NCBI RefSeq assembly: GCF_024807845.1
Contig: NZ_JANUEQ010000004.1
Coordinates: 62,001 to 126,000 of the forward strand
Source: Klebsiella sp. BIGb0407
GTDB lineage: Bacteria > Pseudomonadota > Gammaproteobacteria > Enterobacterales > Enterobacteriaceae
Direction of reading: 5' to 3'
DNA length: 64,000 nt
The notes below the pieces were generated by a model. The model was not told where the DNA came from, ran no database searches, and was given only the letters and a program-made list of their open reading frames with translations. Made by a program: the position numbers and the translations under genes. Shown here one piece after another: positions 19,836-30,829 of this stretch (its first letter is position 1; every line of letters starts with the position of its first letter).

Positions 19836-21308
19836 CTACTGCGTCCACCTTGGATATATACGTGATCCTTCTTCTCTTAATTTCTCACAACAAGTAGCGC
19901 CATAACTCAACAATACTTCTATTATTTTTTCACTTTTATATATATTTGCTCTATCTAACATGGTATCGGGCTGTCCCTGAAGAACAGGTTCATTAGGATC
20001 AATCAATCCACGTTCAAGAAACATTTTAAGTATTTCCACATTCGCTTTTTTACCGGCAACTAAACAAAAAGCCAAAGAATAGCTCTGATTCCACTTAATT
20101 TTAATTATATCTTCTTTCGTAAAATCGAACTTTGACAAAAGATATGATACAAAATCTATTTTAGATAGTTTTAAAGACTGACTTATTGCAATACATGCAT
20201 CATCTTTACTTTTTAAGTAGGGTAAAAGATCTTCAGCAACCTCACATATATGAACGGCATCCTCTGCCTTCACATCCCTGAGTTTAACCTTCGTAAAATT
20301 AGTTGTGCTAATCATTCTGGGAACATGGAATTCAGGATAAAATATATAATTAAGTATTCCATCAAGCTGCTTGCTGTTTAAGTTTTCACTCAAAGTAAAT
20401 TCTTTAAATCCTGAATCATTACTATTTCTTAAGAAATCAATAAGATGTAAACCTAACGCAAGTTTCATATCCTTTACATTATATATGGGCACATCATTTG
20501 CACTCTTATCTCCCCGTACGATACGAGCTTTTTCTTTTAGCATTTCAGTAAATGGGAGAGCAAATTTTTCGTATCCAAAGTCACCTCGAACGAATCTCAC
20601 TTGGTTACATAAGTGATCCGTTAATGTCAAATATGCATGTGGGAATTGATCATCGGTAAGATATGCGTAAGCTCCATAATCATGGTCAGCATGTTGGGTA
20701 TTAAGTGGAAGTTGTGATTTATCATCAGAAAATTCAACCCCAAGAAAAACAAAATCATGATTACCTAATTCCTTTACATCTGCATAGTTCGTGACTGTTT
20801 TGACACGATAGCCTTCAGATTGTAACTTAATCATCGATTTAATATTTAATACATCATTTGATGTAACCAGTTGATAGTTGCTCTGATGCCTGAAGTGAAG
20901 CTTTGCAGCAACCACTTTATCAACTAATTTTTTTTCCTGAGGCGTTAGATTTTGCGTCTTTTCTTTTATTTCATTTAAATATGAATTTGAAATTTTATCG
21001 AGATGCTGGAGCGAAGTGAAAGAGAATTTTTCTTTTTCTAACGGTGACAGGTCGATACCTAACTCTTTAAATCGCGCCCCCGTAGAGAACATTTTCCCAT
21101 AGCTTTGCGCAGCTATTGATTTTCTAAAAAAACCTTTAATAACATTTGCACTTTTTGTTGTTAAATCATTACACGAATAAGAATCATTTGGTATGTTATT
21201 AACAGATGCACACTGCTTTAATATATCCGTTTTCTCTCTTTGACTACAGGCTGAAGAGTTGTAATTAACCGGAGGCAGGTTGTTTATTAATAAATCTGTT
21301 CGCATCAT
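19836..21308 (-). CDS. OspC-family type III effector (putative arginine ADP-riboxanase)
   Basis: From recalled sequence it aligns along most of its length with Shigella OspC proteins: FRKSIAAQSYGKMFS (OspC3 FLRKSIAAQSYSKMFS), FRHQSN, NHDFVFLGVEFS, YLTLTDH, NVKDMKLALGLHLIDFLR and YPEFHVPRMISTTNFTKVKLR. OspC3 and Chromobacterium CopC ADP-riboxanate arginines in host caspases with host calmodulin as cofactor. The C-terminal part (about 400-490) looks ankyrin-like. The start at 21308 (MMRTDLL, 490 residues) places the conserved block as in OspC3; in-frame ATGs at 21323 and 21359 are alternatives, and none has a clear ribosome site. The gene is strikingly AT-rich against both neighbours, indicating transfer. 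No secretion system or chaperone gene is in the window. Confidence 0.85.
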   Translation of the reverse strand: MMRTDLLINNLPPVNYNSSACSQREKTDILKQCASVNNIPNDSYSCNDLTTKSANVIKGFFRKSIAAQSYGKMFSTGARFKELGIDLSPLEKEKFSFTSLQHLDKISNSYLNEIKEKTQNLTPQEKKLVDKVVAAKLHFRHQSNYQLVTSNDVLNIKSMIKLQSEGYRVKTVTNYADVKELGNHDFVFLGVEFSDDKSQLPLNTQHADHDYGAYAYLTDDQFPHAYLTLTDHLCNQVRFVRGDFGYEKFALPFTEMLKEKARIVRGDKSANDVPIYNVKDMKLALGLHLIDFLRNSNDSGFKEFTLSENLNSKQLDGILNYIFYPEFHVPRMISTTNFTKVKLRDVKAEDAVHICEVAEDLLPYLKSKDDACIAISQSLKLSKIDFVSYLLSKFDFTKEDIIKIKWNQSYSLAFCLVAGKKANVEILKMFLERGLIDPNEPVLQGQPDTMLDRANIYKSEKIIEVLLSYGATCCEKLREEGSRIYPRWTQ

Positions 21309-21326
21309 GCAATTTATATCCATTTG

Positions 21327-21371
21327 ATTATATAGTATATGCTTTGAATAAAGCACCATAAAAACTGATAC
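21327..21371 (-). promoter_or_regulatory. Possible MxiE-box-like promoter of the OspC-like gene
   Basis: On the minus strand GTATCAGTTTTTATGGT (21371-21355) resembles the Shigella MxiE box GTATCGTTTTTTTAnAG at 10 of 16 defined positions. TATAAT follows after 22 bp, the spacing expected if the box replaces a -35. If real, transcription begins near 21320 and supports the start at 21308. The match is imperfect in an AT-rich stretch. Confidence 0.3.
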
Positions 21372-21736
21372 CAGAAGATATCTCCCGGCCAGAATAAAAC
21401 ATCCCGTAGAACAAATTCTAAGGGTGGTAATTTATTAATGATATTAATTTCCACTCTAAATATTGAATATCGTGAGTAATTTAACTGGCATGCAATTTGC
21501 TTTATTCAATCAGTCGTTAATTTTATCCGGTTAAACAGACGAATGCCGCAAGACAGTGCAAAGCCAGAAGTACACCGCACCATAATGTGACAAACGTAGC
21601 ATCAGAACCGGAGCGAACAGGATAAACACCTTCAAATGATGCGTGTTACTTCTCAAAAACAAACATTAAAGCTGCAAGGTGGTTACATTAAACCAGCATA
21701 AATGTTAATTATTGATTGATTATTCGTTCACTATCT

Positions 21737-21752
21737 AACACAACAACAAACT
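21737..21752 (+). promoter_or_regulatory. CA-rich GcvB pairing site in the gltI leader
   Basis: AACACAACAACAAACT lies about 53 bp before the gltI start. GcvB uses its G/U-rich R1 region to repress gltI through such a C/A-rich leader element in Salmonella. The rest of 21372-21736 holds only AT-rich leader and promoter DNA as far as I can see. Confidence 0.6.
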
Positions 21753-21804
21753 GCTCAGTTCGGACACAAAAACCGTTTTAAGCATATATATTAAGGAGTT
21801 AGAC

Positions 21805-22722
21805 ATGCAATTACGTAAACTTACCGCAGCCGCATTGATGATCGGTATGAGTCTGGGCCTGGCACACGCTGAAGATGCCAAGCCTGACGCGGCCGGGCAG
21901 TCATCTACTCTGAGTAAAATCGATAAGAATGGCGTGATTGTTGTCGGCCACCGTGAATCATCGGTGCCATTTTCCTATTACGATAACCAGCAAAAAGTCG
22001 TTGGATACTCTCAGGACTACTCCAATGCGATTGTTGAGGCAGTGAAGAAAAAACTGAATAAACCCGATCTGCAAGTGAAACTGATTCCCGTCACTTCTCA
22101 AAACCGTATTCCACTGCTGCAAAATGGCACCTTCGATTTTGAATGTGGTTCAACCACGAATAACCTCGAACGCCAGAAACAAGCCGCCTTCTCTAATACC
22201 ATTTTCGTCGTAGGAACGCGTCTGCTGGTTAAAAAAGGCGGCCCGGTTAAAGATTTTGCGGACTTGAAAGGTAAAGCTGTGGTTGTGACTTCGGGCACTA
22301 CGTCTGAAGCATTGCTCAACAAGCTGAATGAAGAACAAAAAATGGATATGCGCATCATTAGCGCCAAAGATCACGGTGATTCATTCCGTACCCTGGAAAG
22401 TGGCCGTGCCGTTGCCTTTATGATGGATGATGCCTTGCTTGCCGGTGAACGTGCTAAAGCAAAAAAACCGGGTGACTGGGATATCGTCGGTAAGCCTCAG
22501 TCTGAAGAAGCCTACGGCTGTATGATGCGCAAAGATGATCCTGAGTTCAAGAAACTGATCGATGAGACCATTGCTCAGGCACAAACCTCTGGTGAAGCGG
22601 CAAAATGGTTTGAAGTGTGGTTCAAACAACCGATCCCACCGAAAAACTTAAATATGAATTTCGAACTGTCCGACGAAATGAAAACCACCTTTAAAGAACC
22701 GAACGACAAAGCTCTGAATTAG
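21805..22722 (+). CDS. gltI: Glutamate/aspartate-binding periplasmic protein
   Basis: Periplasmic solute receptor of the GltIJKL ABC importer. A signal peptide (MQLRKLTAAALMIGMSLGLA, cut after AHA) is followed by the family SBP_bac_3 fold with GVIVVGHRESSVPFSYYD and LLQNGTFDFECGSTTNN. 305 residues (E. coli 302). A GGAG ribosome site precedes the ATG. It is first in the operon and separated from gltJ by nearly 300 bp that appear to encode SroC. Confidence 0.95.
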   Translation: MQLRKLTAAALMIGMSLGLAHAEDAKPDAAGQSSTLSKIDKNGVIVVGHRESSVPFSYYDNQQKVVGYSQDYSNAIVEAVKKKLNKPDLQVKLIPVTSQNRIPLLQNGTFDFECGSTTNNLERQKQAAFSNTIFVVGTRLLVKKGGPVKDFADLKGKAVVVTSGTTSEALLNKLNEEQKMDMRIISAKDHGDSFRTLESGRAVAFMMDDALLAGERAKAKKPGDWDIVGKPQSEEAYGCMMRKDDPEFKKLIDETIAQAQTSGEAAKWFEVWFKQPIPPKNLNMNFELSDEMKTTFKEPNDKALN

Positions 22723-22725
22723 AAA

Positions 22726-22752
22726 AACAGGGGCGATATCACTCGCCCTGTT
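22726..22752 (+). terminator. Hairpin after gltI
   Basis: AACAGGGGCGA pairs with TCGCCCTGTT, with one bulged G. There is little T run, so it may be a 3'-end stabiliser or partial attenuator that sets gltI expression above gltJKL. Confidence 0.5.
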
Positions 22753-22839
22753 GATTGAAATGCAGTGACCCAAACACAGTTAATGCTGGCAGGTCGTTCC
22801 CCTGTAAGCATTAACCTTCCTCAATATTCAGGCAAAGAT

Positions 22840-23002
22840 CTGACAGGGGAACTGGGGTTCTCATCAATCGTTGAGGGGTGTCTGGCACCCCTCTTTGTGG
22901 TTAACAAGGATGTTAACTGTTTATCCTGCAGTCCGTCAGGATAAACGATGACCCAGTGGTATTCGTCATCGTGCTAAGGGTAATACGACTACCCTCTTTT
23001 TT
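22840..23002 (+). ncRNA. sroC: SroC-like small RNA in the gltI-gltJ gap
   Basis: In E. coli and Salmonella SroC is cut from this same intergenic region and acts as a sponge for GcvB. Here the position is conserved and the segment ends in an intrinsic terminator (AGGGTA-N7-TACCCT then TTTTTT, 22975-23002) just before gltJ. The 5' end is estimated from the known size, not seen. The neighbouring GcvB site in the gltI leader suits the regulatory loop. Confidence 0.5.
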
Positions 23003-23017
23003 ATCACGGAGTATGCT

Positions 23018-23758
23018 ATGTCTATAAGCTGGAATTGGGGGATCTTCTTAGAACCCACCCCTTTCGGAAATACTACCTATCTGGGCTGGATTTGGAGTGG
23101 CTTTCAGGTCACCGTTGCTCTTTCCATTAGCGCCTGGATTATTGCTTTTTTTGTAGGTTCCCTGTTCGGTATCTTACGTACCGCCCCCAATAAATATTTG
23201 GCCGCTATCGGCACTGTTTATGTCGAACTTTTCCGTAACGTTCCGTTAATCGTTCAGTTTTTTACCTGGTATCTGGTGGTACCCGAACTCCTTCCTGAAG
23301 ATATCGGAATGTGGTTCAAGGCTGAACTGGATCCGAATATTCAGTTCTTTGTCTCTTCTATGCTCTGTCTGGGTCTGTTTACCGCCGCCCGCGTTTGTGA
23401 GCAGGTCAGAGCGGCAATTCAATCTTTGCCACGCGGACAAAAAAATGCCGCCCTGGCGATGGGTCTCACCCAAGTTCAGGCTTATCGTTATGTTTTGCTG
23501 CCGAATGCCTACCGCGTGATTGTTCCGCCGATGACCTCTGAAATGATGAACCTGGTGAAAAACTCCGCTATCGCTTCAACGATTGGTCTGATGGACCTGG
23601 CAGCTCAAGCCGGTAAACTTCTTGATTACTCCGCTCATGCCTACGAGTCATTTACGGCAATCACCCTCGCCTATGTTCTCATTAACGTAGTGATTATGGG
23701 CATCATGCATCTGGTTGAACGTAAAGTACGTCTGCCTGGCAATATGGGGAGTAAATAA
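23018..23758 (+). CDS. gltJ: Glutamate/aspartate ABC transporter permease GltJ
   Basis: Inner-membrane permease of the HisM/polar amino acid class. Membrane segments surround the EAA loop [20 protein letters not shown]-like region, which contacts the ATPase GltL. 246 residues, as in E. coli. The stop codon overlaps the gltK start by one base. Confidence 0.95.
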   Translation: MSISWNWGIFLEPTPFGNTTYLGWIWSGFQVTVALSISAWIIAFFVGSLFGILRTAPNKYLAAIGTVYVELFRNVPLIVQFFTWYLVVPELLPEDIGMWFKAELDPNIQFFVSSMLCLGLFTAARVCEQVRAAIQSLPRGQKNAALAMGLTQVQAYRYVLLPNAYRVIVPPMTSEMMNLVKNSAIASTIGLMDLAAQAGKLLDYSAHAYESFTAITLAYVLINVVIMGIMHLVERKVRLPGNMGSK

Positions 23759-24435
23759 TGTCAGAATACGACTGGAGTTCCATCATACCGACTCTGCCTT
23801 TCTTGATGCAGGGTCTGGTGATTACGCTAAAAATTACCGTCACCGCAGTGATTGTCGGCATTGTCTGGGGCACTATCCTGGCAGTCATGCGTCTGTCCAG
23901 CTTTAAACCCATTGCCTGGTTTGCCGCCGCTTACGTTAACGTGTTTCGTTCTATTCCACTGGTCATGGTTTTACTGTGGTTTTATTTGGTGGTACCGGGC
24001 TTCTTGCAATCGGTATTAGGCCTGTCGCCACAGACAGATATTCGTCTGATTTCTGCAATGGTCGCTTTTGCGATGTTTGAAGCCGCATACTATTCCGAAA
24101 TTATTCGCGCCGGGATAATCAGCGTTTCACGCGGACAGTCTCATGCCGCCCTGGCCCTGGGTATGACTAAAGCGCAGTCGATGAGATTAATCATCCTGCC
24201 GCAAGCCTTCCGCGCCATGGTGCCTCTGCTATTAACTCAGGGGATAGTCCTGTTTCAGGATACTTCACTGGTGTATGTTATTAGTCTGGCAGACTTCTTC
24301 CGTACCGCATCCACGATTGGTGAGCGTGACGGAACCCAAGTTGAAATGATCCTGTTCGCCGGATTTGTCTACTTTGTTATCAGCCTTAGCGCCTCGTTGC
24401 TGGTCAGCTATTTGAAGAAAAGGACTGTTCAATGA
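23758..24435 (+). CDS. gltK: Glutamate/aspartate ABC transporter permease GltK
   Basis: Second permease subunit of the importer. It has about five membrane helices and the EAA motif around [20 protein letters not shown]. 225 residues. It overlaps gltJ by 1 bp and gltL by 4 bp, so translation is coupled. Confidence 0.95.
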   Translation: MSEYDWSSIIPTLPFLMQGLVITLKITVTAVIVGIVWGTILAVMRLSSFKPIAWFAAAYVNVFRSIPLVMVLLWFYLVVPGFLQSVLGLSPQTDIRLISAMVAFAMFEAAYYSEIIRAGIISVSRGQSHAALALGMTKAQSMRLIILPQAFRAMVPLLLTQGIVLFQDTSLVYVISLADFFRTASTIGERDGTQVEMILFAGFVYFVISLSASLLVSYLKKRTVQ

Positions 24436-25157
24436 TCTCCTTGAAAAATGTTTCTAAGTGGTATGGTCACTTTCAGGTCCTCACCGACTGCTCCACCGAA
24501 GTGAAAAAGGGTGAGGTCGTGGTGGTTTGTGGCCCGTCTGGCTCAGGTAAATCGACGCTAATTAAAACCGTTAATGGTCTGGAGCCCGTACAGCAAGGTG
24601 AAATTATCTTCAACGGCACCAAGGTGAACGATAAAAAGACTAACCTGGCCAAGCTGCGTTCCCACGTGGGTATGGTGTTCCAGCACTTTGAACTGTTTCC
24701 ACATTTATCTATCCTTGAGAATCTGACCCTGGCTCAGGTTAAAGTCCTGAAACGCGATCCAGGCGTATCGCGTGACAAAGCGCTTAAATTGCTTGAACGT
24801 GTGGGTCTGTCAAACCATGCCAATAAATACCCGTCTCAGCTTTCCGGTGGGCAGCAGCAGCGTGTCGCTATTGCTCGCGCGCTCTGTATGGATCCGGTGG
24901 TGATGTTATTTGACGAACCGACGTCCGCGCTCGACCCGGAAATGATCAACGAAGTTCTGGATGTTATGGTCGAACTGGCCAATGAAGGGATGACAATGAT
25001 GGTGGTTACCCATGAAATGGGCTTTGCTCGTAAAGTGGCCAACCGGGTTATCTTTATGGATGAAGGGCGAATTATCGAAGATACCAATAAAGAGGACTTC
25101 TTCAATAATCCACAGTCCGATCGCGCTAAAGACTTCCTGGCAAAAATTCTGCACTAA
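24432..25157 (+). CDS. gltL: Glutamate/aspartate ABC transporter ATP-binding protein
   Basis: Cytoplasmic ATPase of the importer. Walker A is GPSGSGKST, the signature is [15 protein letters not shown], Walker B is [12 protein letters not shown], and the switch His is in VTHEMGFA. 241 residues. Last gene of gltIJKL; it converges on ybeL. Confidence 0.96.
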   Translation: MISLKNVSKWYGHFQVLTDCSTEVKKGEVVVVCGPSGSGKSTLIKTVNGLEPVQQGEIIFNGTKVNDKKTNLAKLRSHVGMVFQHFELFPHLSILENLTLAQVKVLKRDPGVSRDKALKLLERVGLSNHANKYPSQLSGGQQQRVAIARALCMDPVVMLFDEPTSALDPEMINEVLDVMVELANEGMTMMVVTHEMGFARKVANRVIFMDEGRIIEDTNKEDFFNNPQSDRAKDFLAKILH

Positions 25158-25200
25158 ATATCATGGTCTGCCAGTAATTTACTGGCAGACCCACTATTAT

Positions 25201-25683
25201 TTAAGGATCGAAGGGTTTGCGATGGAAACGGTCATGTCCGCACTGCGGGCAGACAGATAAAATTTCAGGTGAGTAAATCGCCAGACTGAAGTGGCAGTTA
25301 TCGCAGATGAGGTTACCAAAACCAACCAGTTCACCACTCTGATAAACACCGCCTTTTTCGATATCCTGAAATGCTTCACGCCATTCAATCTGACTTTTAT
25401 CAGTAATATCTGCCAGCTCCTGCCATACGCTTTCTTTTATGACCCGCATAAACACACTGTCAGTGAAATCGTCTGAGTTTTCACTGTAGCTGTTAGCAAA
25501 GGCTTTCACATCCCGACGCACCGCATTGGTCACTTGCGCTATCTCGTCAGGCGTTAACTCATGTTTCTCTTCCAGAGACTGACGCGCTTCATTAACCAAT
25601 TTATCAATATCACGATCGCCGCCTTCTATCTGCTTTGTCAGCGATTTCACCAGTTCATGGTATGATTTGGAAACTTTACCCAT
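25201..25683 (-). CDS. ybeL: Zinc-ribbon protein YbeL
   Basis: Cytoplasmic protein of unknown function with a conserved helical N-terminal half and a C-terminal zinc ribbon of two CxxC pairs (CDNC and CPQC). The ATG at 25683 (MGKVSKSYHELVKSL) gives 160 residues, matching E. coli YbeL. It is divergent from leuS. The rihA, hscC and djlC genes that lie between gltL and ybeL in E. coli are absent here. Confidence 0.9.
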   Translation of the reverse strand: MGKVSKSYHELVKSLTKQIEGGDRDIDKLVNEARQSLEEKHELTPDEIAQVTNAVRRDVKAFANSYSENSDDFTDSVFMRVIKESVWQELADITDKSQIEWREAFQDIEKGGVYQSGELVGFGNLICDNCHFSLAIYSPEILSVCPQCGHDRFHRKPFDP

Positions 25684-25937
25684 CGTTTTCTGCTCCTTTT
25701 GAAAGAATCTCACAGCAACCAGCAGGTGGCCTGTTCCAATAATAGCCCCTAACCACCGACAGCTGGAAAAATTCGTTACACGAATTGTAAGAAATCACGT
25801 AACGGTTACAAAATATGAAATGCCGATTCAAGCGTGTGAAAGGCTGTTTTGCTGCTGGCTAATCAGCTATGCTATGGGGCTATATATATAAAAGCTACAT
25901 CCGTAGCTGTCTTTCATAAACAGGACCACTGGCTGCC

Positions 25938-28520
25938 ATGCAAGAGCTATATCGCCCGGAAGAGATAGAATCTAACGTCCAGCAACACTGGCAAGAGAAA
26001 CGTACTTTTGAAGTGACCGAAGACGAAAGCAAAGAGAAATACTACTGCCTCTCTATGCTACCCTATCCTTCCGGCCGACTACATATGGGCCACGTTCGTA
26101 ACTACACCATTGGCGATGTTATCGCGCGTTACCAGCGTATGCTGGGCAAAAACGTGCTGCAACCTATCGGCTGGGACGCATTCGGCCTGCCTGCCGAAGG
26201 TGCTGCGGTTAAAAATAAAACCGCACCCGCCCCGTGGACGTATGAAAATATCGACTACATGAAAAACCAGCTTAAAACGCTGGGGTTTGGCTACGACTGG
26301 AGCCGTGAACTGGCAACCTGTACCCCGGAATACTATCGCTGGGAACAAAAATTCTTTACCGAGCTGTTTAAAAAAGGCCTGGTATACAAAAAAACCTCAG
26401 CCGTTAACTGGTGCCCTAATGACCAGACAGTGCTGGCTAACGAGCAGGTTATTGACGGTTGCTGCTGGCGCTGTGATACCAAAGTTGAGCGTAAAGAGAT
26501 CCCTCAGTGGTTTATTAAAATCACCGACTACGCTGACGAACTGCTGAACGACCTGGATACTCTGGACCACTGGCCAGAGCAGGTTAAAACGATGCAGCGT
26601 AACTGGATTGGACGTTCTGAAGGGGTCGAGATCACCTTTGACGTCGAAAATAGCGCTGAAAAACTGAAAGTTTATACCACCCGCCCGGATACCTTTATGG
26701 GTGTCACTTACCTGGCGGTTGCAGCGGGCCACCCTCTGGCTAAACAGGCCGCACAAACGCGTCCTGAAGTCGCTGAATTTATTGAAGAGTGCCGTAATAC
26801 CAAAGTGGCTGAAGCAGACATGGCTACTATGGAGAAAAAAGGCATCGCAACAGGTATCAATGCCATTCATCCGCTGACCGGTGAAGCCGTTCCTGTCTGG
26901 GTTGCTAACTTTGTGCTGATGGAATACGGCACGGGTGCTGTGATGGCGGTTCCGGGCCATGACCAGCGTGACTGGGAATTTGCCACCAAATATAACCTGA
27001 CTATTAAACCGGTTATTTTAAATGCTGATGGCAGCGAACCTGACCTGTCCAGTGCTGCGATGACTGAAAAAGGTGCCCTGTTTAATTCTGGCGAATTCAA
27101 CGATCTGCCTTTCCAGGCAGCTTTCGATGCGATTGCAAATAAACTGGCAGCTAACGGCGTCGGCGAGCGTAAAGTGAACTACCGTTTACGTGACTGGGGT
27201 GTTTCCCGTCAGCGTTACTGGGGTGCGCCAATTCCAATGGTGACGCTGGAAGATGGTACTGTTATCCCGACTCCTGAAGACCAGTTACCGGTTATTTTAC
27301 CGGAAGATGTCGTTATGGATGGCATAACCAGCCCAATCAAAGCCGATCCTGAGTGGGCAAAAACCACCGTTAATGGCCGACCTGCTCTGCGTGAAACCGA
27401 TACCTTTGACACCTTCATGGAGTCATCCTGGTACTACGCGCGTTATACCTGCCCGGATTACGATAAAGGGATGCTCGACCCGAAAGCCGCTAACTACTGG
27501 CTGCCTGTCGATATCTATATTGGCGGTATTGAACACGCCATCATGCACCTGCTCTATTTCCGCTTCTTCCACAAATTGATGCGTGATGCCGGTATGGTGA
27601 CCTCTAATGAACCTGCTAAGCAGCTGTTATGTCAGGGTATGGTTCTGGCCGATGGCTTCTACTACACCGGTAACAACGGCGAGCGTAACTGGGTTTCCCC
27701 AGCTGACGCTATCGTTGAACGTGATGAGAAAGGCCGTATTGTAAAAGCGCACGATCCGGAAGGCCGTGAGCTGGTCTACGCCGGTATGAGCAAAATGTCG
27801 AAGTCGAAAAACAACGGCATCGACCCTCAGGTTATGGTAGAACGCTACGGCGCTGATACCGTGCGTCTGTTTATGATGTTTGCTTCTCCTGCCGAAATGA
27901 CGCTGGAATGGCAAGAGTCCGGTGTGGAAGGTGCAAACCGCTTCCTGAAACGCGTCTGGAGACTGGTTTACGAGCATACCAGCCGTGGTGCAGCCCCGGC
28001 ACTGGATGTCGCTGCACTGAGCGAAGACCAGAAAGCACTGCGTCGCGATGTCCATAAAACCATTGCCAAAGTGACCGATGATGTAGGTCGTCGTCAGACC
28101 TTTAACACCGCTATCGCGGCTATTATGGAGCTGATGAACAAACTGACACGCGTCGATCAGGACGTTGATGCTAACCGTGCCATCCTTAACGAGGCCCTGT
28201 TAGCCGTGGTACCTATGCTTTATCCGTTCACTCCACATGCCTGCTTTGCTATGTGGCAGTCACTGGGCGGTTCTGGCGATATCGACAATGCACCTTGGCC
28301 ACAGGCTGATGAGCAGGCGATGGTTGATGACTCTCGTTTAGTTGTCGTTCAGATCAACGGTAAAGTTCGCGGTAAAATTACCGTTCCAGCTGAAGCGACT
28401 GAAGCACAAGTTCATGAGCGCGCGTTGCAGGAACATCTGGTAGCAAAACATCTTGAGGGGGTAAGTATCCGGAAAGTGATTTATGTTCCGGGTAAATTGC
28501 TCAACTTGGTTGTGGGCTAA
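25938..28520 (+). CDS. leuS: Leucyl-tRNA synthetase
   Basis: Class I synthetase charging tRNA-Leu, including leuW at 10452. The HIGH-type motif is HMGH in [20 protein letters not shown] is KMSKSKNNG, and the CP1 editing domain lies between with [16 protein letters not shown]. Full length at 860 residues. It heads the leuS-lptE-holA-nadD run. Confidence 0.97.
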   Translation: MQELYRPEEIESNVQQHWQEKRTFEVTEDESKEKYYCLSMLPYPSGRLHMGHVRNYTIGDVIARYQRMLGKNVLQPIGWDAFGLPAEGAAVKNKTAPAPWTYENIDYMKNQLKTLGFGYDWSRELATCTPEYYRWEQKFFTELFKKGLVYKKTSAVNWCPNDQTVLANEQVIDGCCWRCDTKVERKEIPQWFIKITDYADELLNDLDTLDHWPEQVKTMQRNWIGRSEGVEITFDVENSAEKLKVYTTRPDTFMGVTYLAVAAGHPLAKQAAQTRPEVAEFIEECRNTKVAEADMATMEKKGIATGINAIHPLTGEAVPVWVANFVLMEYGTGAVMAVPGHDQRDWEFATKYNLTIKPVILNADGSEPDLSSAAMTEKGALFNSGEFNDLPFQAAFDAIANKLAANGVGERKVNYRLRDWGVSRQRYWGAPIPMVTLEDGTVIPTPEDQLPVILPEDVVMDGITSPIKADPEWAKTTVNGRPALRETDTFDTFMESSWYYARYTCPDYDKGMLDPKAANYWLPVDIYIGGIEHAIMHLLYFRFFHKLMRDAGMVTSNEPAKQLLCQGMVLADGFYYTGNNGERNWVSPADAIVERDEKGRIVKAHDPEGRELVYAGMSKMSKSKNNGIDPQVMVERYGADTVRLFMMFASPAEMTLEWQESGVEGANRFLKRVWRLVYEHTSRGAAPALDVAALSEDQKALRRDVHKTIAKVTDDVGRRQTFNTAIAAIMELMNKLTRVDQDVDANRAILNEALLAVVPMLYPFTPHACFAMWQSLGGSGDIDNAPWPQADEQAMVDDSRLVVVQINGKVRGKITVPAEATEAQVHERALQEHLVAKHLEGVSIRKVIYVPGKLLNLVVG

Positions 28521-28534
28521 GCGCAGGAGGTAAC

Positions 28535-29155
28535 GTGCGACATCCCTTTATCACTTTGCTCGTCGCCTTTGCGGTATTAATTACCGCAGGCTGTGGTTTT
28601 CATCTGCGTGGCACCACGCAGATCCCTGCCGGGCTTAAAACGCTTGTTCTCAACTCCAGCGACCCTAACGGGCCGCTGACGCGTGAAATTCGTCAGCAAT
28701 TGCTGTTGAACGGCGTCACTATTGTTGACGATACAAAACCGGATACCGCTAAAGACGTTCCGTCTTTACGTATTCTGGGTTCAAGTCTGAGTAAAGATAC
28801 TGCGTCAATCTTCCAGGATGGCCGTACCGCGGAATACCAAATGGTAATGACGGTAAGGGCTCAGGTTCTGATCCCGGGTAATGATATCTATCCTATCAGT
28901 GCCACCTCTTATCGTTCGTTCTTTGATAACCCGCTGACGGCCCTGGCGAAGGATGCAGAGCAAGACCTGATAATCCAGGAGATGTATACCAACGTCGCCC
29001 AACAGCTGATCCGCAAACTTCTCTCGGTAGATGCCGCAGAGCAAGAGTCGCATAAAAAAGAGACGCTGGCAGATGCAGAAAAAGGTAACACCGAAGCAGT
29101 AACTTCTCCGGCTCGGGTGTCGACAACACTTTCGGCAACTACCGGTAGCCAATGA
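28535..29155 (+). CDS. lptE: LPS-assembly lipoprotein LptE
   Basis: Outer-membrane lipoprotein that plugs LptD for LPS insertion. The start is a GTG at 28535 behind AGGAGG. The signal peptide ends in the lipobox ITAGC, and [11 protein letters not shown] follows as in E. coli LptE (formerly RlpB). 206 residues. The stop overlaps the holA start (ATGA). Confidence 0.94.
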   Translation: MRHPFITLLVAFAVLITAGCGFHLRGTTQIPAGLKTLVLNSSDPNGPLTREIRQQLLLNGVTIVDDTKPDTAKDVPSLRILGSSLSKDTASIFQDGRTAEYQMVMTVRAQVLIPGNDIYPISATSYRSFFDNPLTALAKDAEQDLIIQEMYTNVAQQLIRKLLSVDAAEQESHKKETLADAEKGNTEAVTSPARVSTTLSATTGSQ

Positions 29156-30183
29156 TTCGGTTGTATCCAGAGCAACTCCGCGCGCAGCTCAATGAAGGGC
29201 TGCGCGCGGCCTATCTACTGACTGGCAATGATCCCCTTCTGTTACAAGAAAGTCAGGATGCAATTCGTCAGGCAGCCCAGCTTCAAGGTTTTGAAGAACA
29301 TCATACTGCTCAAATTGACACCAGTACCGACTGGCAGATGCTCTTTTCTCTCTGTCAGGAACTGAGTTTATTCGCCAGACGTCAGACGCTGCTGTTACTG
29401 TTGCCTGAAAATGGTCCGAACGCTGCCATCAATAGTCAGCTGGAAACCTTGGTGAGTCTGTTACATAGCGATATTCTGCTACTGGTTCGTGGTAATAAAC
29501 TGACCAAAGCACAAGAAAATGCCGCATGGTTGTCTCAGATTGCCGAACGCTGTGTCCAGGTGAGCTGTCAGACCCCTGAACAGAATCATTTGCCTCGCTG
29601 GGTCGCTCAGCGGGCAAAACAGATGAATCTGACGCTTGATGATGCAGCAAATCAGCTGCTGTGCTACTGCTATGAAGGTAATCTGCTGGCGCTTTCACAA
29701 GCACTGGAACGCCTGTCGCTGATTTGGCCTGATGGTAAGCTGACACTGCCCCGCGTAGAACAAGCGGTGAGTGATGCCGCTCACTTTAGTCCTTTCCACT
29801 GGATTGATGCCCTGCTGGCAGGAAAGAGTAAGCGTACCCTACATATTCTGCGTCAGCTCCGCCTTGAGGCTAGCGAACCGGTTATTCTGTTACGCACTCT
29901 GCAACGTGAATTGCTCCAGCTGGTTCAACTCAAACGCCAGATGGCCTCTATTCCGCTGCGGACGTTATTCGATAAGCAACGGGTATGGCAGAATCGTCGC
30001 CCAATATTAACCGAAGCACTCAATCGTCTGACCTTACCCCAGCTGTATCAAGGGGTTCGTTTATTAGCGCGGATAGAACTGACTCTTAAACAAGATTATG
30101 GTCAGTCAGTCTGGGATGAACTGGAAGAGATTTCGCTGCTTATCTGCAACAAGGCCCTTCCTGAGGCGTTTATTCATGACTGA
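29152..30183 (+). CDS. holA: DNA polymerase III delta subunit
   Basis: Clamp-loader subunit that opens the beta clamp. 343 residues, as in E. coli. It begins [28 protein letters not shown] and includes [12 protein letters not shown], the part of the domain that contacts the clamp. It overlaps lptE by 4 bp and nadD by 8 bp. Confidence 0.95.
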   Translation: MIRLYPEQLRAQLNEGLRAAYLLTGNDPLLLQESQDAIRQAAQLQGFEEHHTAQIDTSTDWQMLFSLCQELSLFARRQTLLLLLPENGPNAAINSQLETLVSLLHSDILLLVRGNKLTKAQENAAWLSQIAERCVQVSCQTPEQNHLPRWVAQRAKQMNLTLDDAANQLLCYCYEGNLLALSQALERLSLIWPDGKLTLPRVEQAVSDAAHFSPFHWIDALLAGKSKRTLHILRQLRLEASEPVILLRTLQRELLQLVQLKRQMASIPLRTLFDKQRVWQNRRPILTEALNRLTLPQLYQGVRLLARIELTLKQDYGQSVWDELEEISLLICNKALPEAFIHD

Positions 30184-30829
30184 GACTCCTGCGATGTTGC
30201 AGGCTATCTATGGCGGAACCTTTGATCCTATTCATTACGGTCACCTTTTTCCGGTTACCGCCCTGGCAAAAGAAGTCTCGTTGCATCAGGTGATCATTAT
30301 GCCGAATAATGTTCCACCGCATCGCCCCCAGCCCCGGGCGAGCAGTATTCAGCGCAAGCAGATGGTGGAACTGGCGATTGCAGATAACCCGTTATTTACT
30401 CTCGACTGCCGTGAACTGGAACGCTCCACCCCTTCCTGGACTGTCGAAACTCTGGAGCAAATACGCGCGGAAAAAGGCCATAATCAACCCCTGGCGTTTA
30501 TTATCGGCCAGGACTCACTGGTTAGTTTACCCCGCTGGCATCGCTGGGAAGATCTGCTTTCACTCTGTCACTTGCTGGTTTGTCAGCGCCCGGGGTACCC
30601 ACTCACTATGGATACCCCTGAATTACAACAATGGCTGGAACAACACTGCACTGACTCGGTTGATGATCTTCACCAGCAGCCAGCAGGCAAGATATTTATG
30701 GCTCCGACTCCGATGTATGATATTTCAGCCACCGCGATTCGTCAGCGTCTGGAGTCAGGTCTGGATTGCGATGACCTGGTTCCGGCAGCCGTTTTAGACT
30801 TTATTCGCCAGCAAGATCTTTATCGCTAA
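30176..30829 (+). CDS. nadD: Nicotinate-mononucleotide adenylyltransferase
   Basis: Adenylates nicotinate mononucleotide in NAD synthesis. The nucleotidyltransferase motif is [11 protein letters not shown], and [10 protein letters not shown] near the C-terminus is the second signature. The ATG at 30176 gives 217 residues (E. coli 213); an internal ATG at 30194 is possible. Its 3' end overlaps convergent cobD by 29 bp. Confidence 0.94.
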   Translation: MTETPAMLQAIYGGTFDPIHYGHLFPVTALAKEVSLHQVIIMPNNVPPHRPQPRASSIQRKQMVELAIADNPLFTLDCRELERSTPSWTVETLEQIRAEKGHNQPLAFIIGQDSLVSLPRWHRWEDLLSLCHLLVCQRPGYPLTMDTPELQQWLEQHCTDSVDDLHQQPAGKIFMAPTPMYDISATAIRQRLESGLDCDDLVPAAVLDFIRQQDLYR

